From a virus, in the IMG/VR virus record IMGVR_UViG_3300047496_000308, positions 1-26,057 of that record: a DNA stretch of 26,057 nucleotides, one strand, 5' to 3'. Shown here piece by piece: positions 14,032 through 20,292 of the stretch. Numbering within the stretch: position 1 is the first letter of the stretch; the number at the start of each line of letters is the position of its first letter. The position numbers and the translations under genes were made by a program. A model generated the notes under the pieces. That model saw only the letters and a list, made by a program, of their open reading frames with translations, did no database searches and was not told where the DNA came from.

Positions 14032-14318
14032 AGTACGTATATGTAGTCACTCGCGTATTAGACCGCGTTACTCCGGGCGTTATCAATGTTCCGAATCTTG
14101 GAGTTCACTCTAGCCTCAACGCCGCGACTAAACACTACCTCGCAGTTTGTCAAGACCGAACTTCTAAAAAATTTGTAGTTGCCCGCCGGCTTGACTCAAA
14201 GTCAAGTGTAGGCCGGAGTCAAGTCGTACTTCAAACTTACTTCCCGAATCATCAAGAGTTAGTAATGCTCGAACGCTGGACTTTACTTCAAAATAAAAAG
14301 GCCCAGTCCGAAGACTGA
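14028..14318 (+). CDS. Unknown protein, 96 aa, last gene of the block
   Basis: ATGA overlap with the BPSL0761 gene. Begins MKYVYVVTRVLDRVTPGVI; a small alpha/beta protein by eye, basic in the middle (DRTSKKFVVARRLDS). Its last codons and stop lie in the stem of a terminator hairpin. No family recognised. Confidence 0.65.
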   Translation: MKYVYVVTRVLDRVTPGVINVPNLGVHSSLNAATKHYLAVCQDRTSKKFVVARRLDSKSSVGRSQVVLQTYFPNHQELVMLERWTLLQNKKAQSED

Positions 14319-14328
14319 GCCTATCCGT
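14299..14328 (+). terminator. Rho-independent terminator of the rightward block
   Basis: AGGCCCAGTC (14299-14308) pairs with GACTGAGCCT (14313-14322) around a CGAA tetraloop, with one C-A mismatch, followed by ATCCGTTTTG. The stop codon of the last gene lies in the right arm. Confidence 0.65.
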
Positions 14329-14695
14329 TTTGTCTAATCCCGGGTACGGAAACCGGGCGCGTAGCTAGTCTATCGCACTAGAGTTTTGATGGAGATCTCT
14401 TGGACTCCCGCTCGAGGAGCGACTACCGATAAATCCCTTCCGGACGGTTCCCTTCTATTTCAGGGTCAACTCAGCGACGCGTTCGTTCCGCCGTCTTCGT
14501 GAGCCACCGTTGGGTCGTCACCACAATCGGGTCCAGTTAGTCTGGACGCCCGCCGGAGAAGTCATTTAAAATCAATAATTTATTGTCAATCAACTCAATA
14601 TTTCGTTCTCTTGAAATATCGTTTGATCCGAAGTAAATACCGGGATTTCTTCACCGATTCTCATCGGGAGAGGATTCGATCCCGGACTGTAATCC
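14329..14695. other. Hairpin-rich noncoding gap between convergent blocks
   Basis: About 365 bases without a convincing gene. It holds several strong stems: CCCGG/CCGGG (14339-14357), CTAGT with a seven-base loop and ACTAG (14365-14381), GACGCG/CGCCGTC with a seven-base loop and one bulge (14476-14495), GTCCAG-ttagt-CTGGAC (14531-14547), and the nested stem at 14640-14685. The middle (about 14565-14630) is AT-rich. I looked for tRNA arms on both strands and none fits. It could hold a phage noncoding RNA, degraded tRNA genes, or only terminators. Confidence 0.45.
14640..14685. repeat. Nested inverted repeat CCGGGAT/ATCCCGG
   Basis: Outer arms CCGGGAT (14640-14646) and ATCCCGG (14679-14685) pair over 7 bases, enclosing CCGAT-TCTC-ATCGG (14654-14667). 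It starts 11 bases beyond the stop of the leftward virion gene, so it may end that transcript; there is no clear U-tract. Confidence 0.45.
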
Positions 14696-15028
14696 TTAGT
14701 CTTCGATTTGACCGGTCGCCGAGGGATCGACGAGCAACACGTGGAGCTTGCCACCAGCCGTACCGGAGACGAAGATGTTCTTCAAGTCGAACTTGGCCGA
14801 TTGACTCATCCGGTTCGTAATGGTCCCGACGTTCAAGTCCGGACCAGCTTTCGGTAAAGGGTAGCTTTGACCGTTCACGTCGCCGATCTTGATGTCGTCG
14901 GCCGCGTTGCCCGAGTCGGAACGGAGAATCACGTCCTTGGCGAAGTCCCAAGACGAAGTGCCCTTGAGGTTGATCGCGGAACCGGTCATAGTTAAGTCGA
15001 AAGAAGCGAGCTTGATAAAGTTAGCCAT
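14696..15028 (-). CDS. Probable small virion protein, 110 aa
   Basis: Start at 15028 with a GAGGTA ribosome site; the longer frame upstream shadows the endolysin gene. The protein begins MANFIKLASFDLTMTGSAI. It is rich in Gly, Ser, Thr, Asp and Asn with alternating hydrophobics (DVILRSDSGNAADDIKIGD, then GGKLHVLLVDP), a beta-rich profile seen in phage capsid decoration or tail proteins. No family recognised. It is the last gene of the leftward structural block, just past the endolysin. A TGATATAAT box overlaps the endolysin stop but lies too close to this start to be a normal promoter. Confidence 0.65.
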   Translation of the reverse strand: MANFIKLASFDLTMTGSAINLKGTSSWDFAKDVILRSDSGNAADDIKIGDVNGQSYPLPKAGPDLNVGTITNRMSQSAKFDLKNIFVSGTAGGKLHVLLVDPSATGQIED

Positions 15029-15044
15029 AAGTACCTCAATTATA

Positions 15045-15464
15045 TCAGGGCATGAACCATCGTTTGCCGGACTTCGGTGGCGACCCTTGGAAGTGGCACC
15101 AGTTGGGAGTCGCGCTGAAATCTTCCATCCAAACACCGACTTGCGCCAAAAACGCCTCGTTCTCGAGACACCAAGTCTGGAGTTCCCGGTTGGGGTCCGA
15201 GATGTCCGCGGCGTCTCCGTGGATGTGCCGGGAAGCCATCGGAACCTTGCTTTGGTCGAAGGGGATTCCGGCTTTAGCGGCTTTCTCTTGGTACACCCGA
15301 ATTTGGTCGTCCGGGGTCCTGAGACCCGAGGTCACGGTCATGGGTTTCGCCCACTTGACTCGGATCTGATTGAGCTTGTCCAACAACGCCACGAGGTTGA
15401 CTCGGATCTCTTCGGGCTGGTCGCTGAGCTTCGCCCCCTTTAGAATTTCGTCTAAAGAAATCAT
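15045..15464 (-). CDS. Endolysin, M15-family peptidase
   Basis: A 139-residue single-domain zinc peptidase of the M15 (PF08291-like) group. Seen: TSGLRTPDDQ at 45-54, the SxHxxGxAxD-type motif SRHIHGDAADISD at 78-90 with zinc ligands H80 and D87, and the last ligand H124 in WCHFQ. These enzymes cut peptide bonds in the stem peptides of peptidoglycan; phage members release progeny. The size fits a globular Gram-negative-phage endolysin without a binding domain. The start lies four bases after the tail-fibre stop, with no strong ribosome site, so translation may be coupled. No holin or spanin gene adjoins it. A virion-associated role is possible because it lies within the fibre block. Confidence 0.85.
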   Translation of the reverse strand: MISLDEILKGAKLSDQPEEIRVNLVALLDKLNQIRVKWAKPMTVTSGLRTPDDQIRVYQEKAAKAGIPFDQSKVPMASRHIHGDAADISDPNRELQTWCLENEAFLAQVGVWMEDFSATPNWCHFQGSPPKSGKRWFMP

Positions 15465-15467
15465 GGG

Positions 15468-17549
15468 TTAGTTCATCTTCTCGATCATGATGCGGTTGTT
15501 CGAGTTGGTCTGAATCGCTGCATCGTTGGCGTTCGCGGTATGTGCGATGTAGACGTCGATGGTATCACCAGCTCGACAGTCGAAGAAGATCTCACCCGAC
15601 AAAGCCGCCGTCGTGCTGGACGCCGTTTGCTGGAAGATGAACTGGTCCAACAAAGCCGAGGAAGAAGAGCTACCCAGTTGTTCGGCCGATAAGTTAATGG
15701 CACCACCGACGGCGGTAGCCGAAGACGCACCACCCATAGTTTGCAAGGCTGAGACTTTGTACAATCCGGCTACTGGGCAAGTGAATCGTCCAGTCGCGGG
15801 GTTGTAAGCCCCGTGGGTGTCGATTTGCTTGACTTGAAATAAGATTCTCTGGTTGGCCGTCGTCACCGTCAGAGCCGACGGCGAGTTGTACGAACAGACG
15901 ACCTTCTCTGAGGCCGCGATGGACTCAGGTCCCGCGAGTCGATTGATCTGAAAGTAAGTGTTCAGCGCGTTGCCCGAGAGACTTAAGGTGCCGCCCGAGT
16001 TTTGGTACGTTATGAGACCGATCAAGTCCCCGACCTTGCAATAAACCGTAGCTTCAGACCTGACCACGATTCCGTTCGTATCCGTGGGGAACGGGGCAGT
16101 CGTAGAAACTGACCCGCCGTTCTGAGTGATGTCTAGTTGGCGGTACCCGCCGACTGCACCGGAGTACTGAATTTGGGCGAAGATGGAGTAATAACCCGGG
16201 ACTTGGACTACGTAGCCGTTCGAGCCGGCGTTGAACCCACCGTGGGTGTCGAAGGTAGCCGAGTCGATTAAGACCGTCTTAGGAGAGCCACCTTGCGTAA
16301 TGTTTTGGTTGGTGCCCAAGTAAAACCGACCGGTAACGACCCGAGTCGAAGCGTCTTGCGACATCTGGACGTTGGACTCCCAACCGAGGATGGGAACCAT
16401 CGCTTCGAAGGAGTACTTGAGACCAGTCGTCGTGAGCTGATAATTGGTGGATGTGACTTGACCCTTGGCGACGTTGTTGTTGCCGATCTCAATGGATAAG
16501 TGCGTAGCATCCCAAAGCTTTACGGCACCCCATAGGTTGTCCGTGGCAGTCCCGACTTGAGCGGCTCCGACGGTACCACCGTTTTGTCCGCCGTCCGGCA
16601 ACAAGGTCGAAGTGTCGCACACGTAACCCGCCGGAAGTGGGAACAAGTAAGTCCCAGATCCAGCCGCCGCTCCAGTCGCTGACGAAGCGGAGTATTCGTA
16701 GTGGACGTACATGTACTTGCCGAACCTAGCCCAAGTAGCGTTGTCGGTGTCCGGAGTAGTCGCCTTAGTCGGGTTGGACACCGAACCGATGATTTGCAAC
16801 GGATAAGCGACCGGCGAAGTGACCGGAGCTCCGAACTCCAAGACTTGGGGACCGACCACGACGTTGTCGAACTTCAAGGCCCAAGCTAAGGTATTCGTGG
16901 TGCCGACGAACATGATGAGACGATAAGACGTGGAGTTCGAGGCGGTCTGGAAGTTCCCCAAGAACCGGTAAGACCCCGAACCGTTCCCGGTCAAGACGTA
17001 AGGAGCGGGCTGAATGACCACCGCGTTGGTGACGTCGTAGATCCACATCGTGACGTCGGAAGCTTGGAGACTCGGTCCTTGACTTCCGCTTTGGAAGACG
17101 CCCGAGGAAATAGTGTAGTCGAAGGAGACGTCCAAGATCTTGGCTCGGTCCGCGGCGTCGATGGTGAAGTCGAAGGACACGCCTTCGCCTTGGGCTGACG
17201 TAGAACCGGAGTTAGACAAAACGAAGGAATTAGTACCGCGGAGGGGAGAAGTGCCAGAAGTCGCGATGCTCAAGTGGGTAGCTGAACCACCCGTCCCGTC
17301 GGCTGGAGAAGTCGCCGCAGCGTCCTTGAATAAATTCCATCCGGACGTGCCGCCGTCGGCGTCGGGATTGGTTATGTAGTTGATGCCGGCAGAACCGGAA
17401 CCGAGGCCTTTCCAGAGCGAGCCTTCGCGGAACTGCCACTTGGAGAGAGCGGAGGAGTAGTAGACGTCGCCGTCGTTGGGACTCGAGGGAGTGCCCGACT
17501 GAGGGGTGAAGAAGATGCCTTTAGCGACTTTCCAAAAATTCAGAGCCAT
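15468..17549 (-). CDS. Tail-fibre/receptor-binding protein with two C1q-like modules
   Basis: 693 residues, Gly/Ser/Thr/Asn-rich, typical of phage fibres. Residues 1-50 carry a YYSSALSKWQFREGSLWKG segment common near fibre N-termini. Residues about 58-235 look like a jelly-roll carbohydrate-binding module (NYITNPDADGGTSGW at the start, FDNVVVGP at the end). Two tandem C1q/TNF-like modules follow, near 405-535 (FDTHGGFN, VPGYYSIFAQ) and 545-693 (IDTHGAYNPATGRFTCP, AGLYKVSA). C1q-like heads form trimers and bind ligands. Likely role: a trimeric adhesin tip. It lies between a coiled-coil gene and the endolysin. A GGTACAAT box is 47 bases upstream, so it may have its own promoter. Confidence 0.8.
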   Translation of the reverse strand: MALNFWKVAKGIFFTPQSGTPSSPNDGDVYYSSALSKWQFREGSLWKGLGSGSAGINYITNPDADGGTSGWNLFKDAAATSPADGTGGSATHLSIATSGTSPLRGTNSFVLSNSGSTSAQGEGVSFDFTIDAADRAKILDVSFDYTISSGVFQSGSQGPSLQASDVTMWIYDVTNAVVIQPAPYVLTGNGSGSYRFLGNFQTASNSTSYRLIMFVGTTNTLAWALKFDNVVVGPQVLEFGAPVTSPVAYPLQIIGSVSNPTKATTPDTDNATWARFGKYMYVHYEYSASSATGAAAGSGTYLFPLPAGYVCDTSTLLPDGGQNGGTVGAAQVGTATDNLWGAVKLWDATHLSIEIGNNNVAKGQVTSTNYQLTTTGLKYSFEAMVPILGWESNVQMSQDASTRVVTGRFYLGTNQNITQGGSPKTVLIDSATFDTHGGFNAGSNGYVVQVPGYYSIFAQIQYSGAVGGYRQLDITQNGGSVSTTAPFPTDTNGIVVRSEATVYCKVGDLIGLITYQNSGGTLSLSGNALNTYFQINRLAGPESIAASEKVVCSYNSPSALTVTTANQRILFQVKQIDTHGAYNPATGRFTCPVAGLYKVSALQTMGGASSATAVGGAINLSAEQLGSSSSSALLDQFIFQQTASSTTAALSGEIFFDCRAGDTIDVYIAHTANANDAAIQTNSNNRIMIEKMN

Positions 17550-17595
17550 TTACATCCCGTCCATACAATCGAGGATTTAAGAGGTCAACCCTAAG

Positions 17596-17603
17596 ATTGT
17601 ACC
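17596..17603 (-). promoter_or_regulatory. -10 promoter candidate GGTACAAT
   Basis: Minus-strand GGTACAAT, with an implied leader of about 40 bases before the ATG at 17549. A second candidate, TTGACC with TATGGA 17 bases on, also lies in this gap. The AAGTCG/CGACTT inverted repeat (about 17615-17640) lies just upstream. Confidence 0.35.
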
Positions 17604-17637
17604 GGACGGGAAGTCGAGTTATTCTGCCGACTTAACT

Positions 17638-17910
17638 TTACAGATCTAAAACGGCTTTGTCCTGGGAATCGGTCTCGACTTCTTCTTTCTCGACCAACTC
17701 GAGGCGGCTGGGAGTTTCTTGTTTCGACTCGTCGATCTCGGCTTGACGGGCTGCGGCTTCTAGTTCCCGCATCCCCGCGACCGCGCCTTGCAAGCGCTGG
17801 AGATTAGTCTGCAACTCCACTTTGGCGATCTCGATGGCGTTGAGCTTTTGGTTGATTTGAACGATGTCGCGCTCGTACCCGGCGACTAAAGTGTCGATGT
17901 GCTTCTTCAT
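17638..17910 (-). CDS. Coiled-coil protein, 90 aa, between fibre genes
   Basis: The first 60 residues show regular heptads (VQINQKLNAIEIAKVELQ, then LQRLQGAVAGMRELEAA), a strong coiled coil. The last 25 residues are acidic and Gln/Glu rich. By position it may be a fibre-assembly chaperone or a structural spacer. Start at the ATG at 17910; a TGGTATCAT sequence just upstream would leave almost no leader, so I do not call it a promoter. Confidence 0.65.
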   Translation of the reverse strand: MKKHIDTLVAGYERDIVQINQKLNAIEIAKVELQTNLQRLQGAVAGMRELEAAARQAEIDESKQETPSRLELVEKEEVETDSQDKAVLDL

Positions 17911-17946
17911 GGTCCGATGATACCACGAAAATGGTTATCGGGGAAC

Positions 17947-18702
17947 TTACAATAAGTATCGGGCGTAAAAGTAGTTGAGGAGCTGCGTCGTGTCCGGGGA
18001 AGTGAGCTGGTAATTCGTCCAAAAGATGTTCTCAGCCACGTACATCCCGTCTTGACTTCCAGCGCGACTCTGGTTCCCGATCGAGTTGGCGTTGGAGTCC
18101 CCGCCGCCGGCCGTTCCTGAGCTCAAAGTTTGCGAGACCCCGTTCAACAAGAAAGTATAGTTAGCCGCGGAACTCAGACCGCCGCCGTTGTAAGTGAAGA
18201 CGTAAGTCGCGTACGCCGTGTACACACCGGCGATGGAAGCCGTGATGTGGGTGATCGTCCCGTTGCCGGACTGGAAGTAGATCATCACGTCCGAGCCGTC
18301 GTTGTACATGAACAAAGTCGAGGAGTTATTTGGGTCGACTCCGGCTACGGTGAAGGGAACAGTGTAGTCGCCCGTTCCCAGAGTGGTGTTCTTTATTACG
18401 CCAGCCCAAGAGAAGGGTTGACTGGGAGAGTAGAATACCGTGTTTGCGTCGTTGGCTTGGTTGGGAGCCACGATGTGGAATGCATCCCGACCGTTGACGT
18501 CTCCGGCCGCTACGGTGATGGACCCAGCTCCGCCCGAGTTATTGAAGGTAGTTCCCAGCGGACCCTTGTCCACGAAGGTCAAGACGTTCCCGGACAACGT
18601 AGTACGCTTGTCTCCCCGGATCCACCAAGCCATGCTGGACTGCTGCGGCGGTAGAGAACTGGTGTTGAGCGACTTTATGGGAGTAATGTGGAGTAAACTC
18701 AT
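17947..18702 (-). CDS. Tail protein with LamG/concanavalin-like lectin fold
   Basis: 251 residues from the ATG at 18702 (AAGGA ribosome site); the longer frame upstream overlaps the next fibre gene and is a shadow. It has the shape of a LamG-like domain: SMAWWIRGDKRTTLSGN at the start, a central FSWAGVIKNTTLGTGDYT strand pair, a NYTFLLNGVSQTLSSG strand, and an ending with MYVAENIFWTNYQLTSPD then LLNYFYARY. That last segment matches the usual end of phage lectin-like domains, an I-Y/W-N..L...E..Q...YL..RY type pattern. Likely role: glycan binding on the fibre. It starts 11 bases after the stop of the 524-residue fibre gene. Confidence 0.7.
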   Translation of the reverse strand: MSLLHITPIKSLNTSSLPPQQSSMAWWIRGDKRTTLSGNVLTFVDKGPLGTTFNNSGGAGSITVAAGDVNGRDAFHIVAPNQANDANTVFYSPSQPFSWAGVIKNTTLGTGDYTVPFTVAGVDPNNSSTLFMYNDGSDVMIYFQSGNGTITHITASIAGVYTAYATYVFTYNGGGLSSAANYTFLLNGVSQTLSSGTAGGGDSNANSIGNQSRAGSQDGMYVAENIFWTNYQLTSPDTTQLLNYFYARYLL

Positions 18703-18713
18703 TGGTTTAATCC

Positions 18714-20288
18714 TTACGCGTACGCTTGCGCGAAGCTTCCCAAGAATATAGAGTCTTGGGCGTCCCAGACTAAGTTGATTAAGTCGAGTCCGCCCGCGGT
18801 TCCAGTGATGGTGGGAGCATTTCCACCGGGCCACTTGACTGACGCAGGCCAAGTCACATTCTTGTTCGTGAAGGTGGCAGCTTGACCGATCTCGAAGGCG
18901 TAAGCCGCTCCGTCTTGTGGGTTCGTCAGAGTCAAGGTCACGTTGCTCTGCAGCGACAACAAGAAGTAATTGGCCGTAGACAAGTCCAGAGTCAGGGTGG
19001 AAGTAGTTACGGTCGTCGTCGAGACTACTGGTTCCAAGTGGTAGTTGCCGAACTTCCAAGATCCGGTGATTACTTTGTTTCCGGCGAAAGTCTGAGCTCC
19101 GGTCGACATCAACCCGGGGTGAGTTGCATCCGCCGTTTGAGCGTAAACCGTTGAACCGATAGAGACTAACCCGTCCGAGGATTTCGTTTGGGAGTCGATG
19201 GTCCCGATCACTACGGCCGAAGATACCGCCGTTTGACTCAAGATTTGCCAATCCGAACCGACCAACATCAAGAGAACGCCCGCTCCGTTGGTGGACATCA
19301 CGTAAGAGCTCGTACCGTTGATGGTGTTTCCACCGGCCGGAGTCAAAGTAATGTTGAAGCTCGCGGCCAAGGAGTTTTTGTCCTTGATGGAGAGAATCGT
19401 ACCGGCGACGAACGACGAGCTGAGTAAAGTTACGGTTATGGGGGAAGACGTCAGAGCCACGTCGACTAAGAAGGTATTGCCCGCGATGGTACCCGAAGAA
19501 GACAAAGTTTGGACCGTACCGGTGATTCGACCGTTTAACTGAATGTTTCCTGGCGTTCCCGAGGAAGTCGTTCCGGGCGTGAGTTGAACTACGCCGCCGT
19601 TGCCCGCAATCGCGTTACCGGCTTGGATCAAGACGTTCCCGCCGGTCAGAGACTTCGAAGCTCCGGCTTTGATTTGAACCGTACCACCGTTGGCCGAGGT
19701 TACGCCTTGCGTGTCTCCAGCCGTGATTCGGACCCAACCACCGGCTCCAGCGTTGGAGGCCGCCGAGGATTGACCCCCGTTTATGATGGCGTCTCCGGCC
19801 GAGCCGATCCCGACTCCGTCTCCGCCTTGTAACTTAGCCGAACCGCCGACGTTGTCGCCCGACAAACCCGAACCGGCGATTAAGGCGGTGTTGACCGCCG
19901 TCGCGTTGTTCGAGGCCGGGACTTGCAGAGTAGAGTCCGACGTGCCGAGAGTCAAGCGGACCACGTTGTTCGTGATCAGAGACAAAGTGTTGACGTCGGT
20001 AGAACCGATGGTTATCGCGGACCCAAAACCGTTCCCGCCGTTGGAAATAGTCCCAGCTGCGATTGCCCCGACGCCTTGCCAAGTCGAACCGTTGAAGAAC
20101 TCAAGTTGGTCGGTGTCGGTGTTGAAGACCAACAAGCCTTGGATCGGGGAAACGATGGCGTTCCGTTGGACTGTTCCCATTCTCGGGGGTAAAAACCCTT
20201 GGGTAGTCGAGATCAAGGCCAAGACCGCGGAAGCGACCGGAGTCCCGAGAGATACTGCACCGTCGCGAATTGTGAATGCTTTACTCAT
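18714..20288 (-). CDS. Tail-fibre protein, 524 aa
   Basis: Residues about 26-70 hold the well-known fibre/collar signature STTQGFLPPRMGTVQRNAI, then GLLVFNTDTDQLEFFNGST and W. The middle (about 75-250) is a Gly/Asn/Ser/Ala repeat-like region such as a beta-helix (GGSAKLQGGDGVGIGSAGD, GGWVRITAGDTQG, GGTVQIKAGASKSLTGGN, GGNVLIQAG). The C-terminal third has more mixed strands. The Gly-rich ladder likely forms an elongated trimeric shaft. It starts four bases before the upstream 999-residue fibre stop region and is followed by the LamG gene. The MSKAFTIRDG start is typical of phage fibre N-termini. Confidence 0.8.
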   Translation of the reverse strand: MSKAFTIRDGAVSLGTPVASAVLALISTTQGFLPPRMGTVQRNAIVSPIQGLLVFNTDTDQLEFFNGSTWQGVGAIAAGTISNGGNGFGSAITIGSTDVNTLSLITNNVVRLTLGTSDSTLQVPASNNATAVNTALIAGSGLSGDNVGGSAKLQGGDGVGIGSAGDAIINGGQSSAASNAGAGGWVRITAGDTQGVTSANGGTVQIKAGASKSLTGGNVLIQAGNAIAGNGGVVQLTPGTTSSGTPGNIQLNGRITGTVQTLSSSGTIAGNTFLVDVALTSSPITVTLLSSSFVAGTILSIKDKNSLAASFNITLTPAGGNTINGTSSYVMSTNGAGVLLMLVGSDWQILSQTAVSSAVVIGTIDSQTKSSDGLVSIGSTVYAQTADATHPGLMSTGAQTFAGNKVITGSWKFGNYHLEPVVSTTTVTTSTLTLDLSTANYFLLSLQSNVTLTLTNPQDGAAYAFEIGQAATFTNKNVTWPASVKWPGGNAPTITGTAGGLDLINLVWDAQDSIFLGSFAQAYA

Positions 20289-20292
20289 AAGT

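Noticed and set aside
14365-14381. CTAGT/ACTAG hairpin with a seven-base loop, like an anticodon arm
   Set aside because: No matching D, T or acceptor arm flanks it, and the implied anticodon would start with A.
14640-14690. tRNA-like sequence with GGATTCGATCCC
   Set aside because: The TTCGATC loop cannot form a five-pair T stem, and the anticodon-like stem leaves a four- or six-base loop. No D-arm fits.
15039-15047. Minus-strand TGATATAAT, a perfect extended -10
   Set aside because: The start site would fall about four bases before the ATG at 15028 and would cut off the ribosome site, so it is unlikely to be used.
17917-17925. Minus-strand TGGTATCAT before the coiled-coil gene
   Set aside because: It would start the message at the ATG itself; position does not fit a normal leader.
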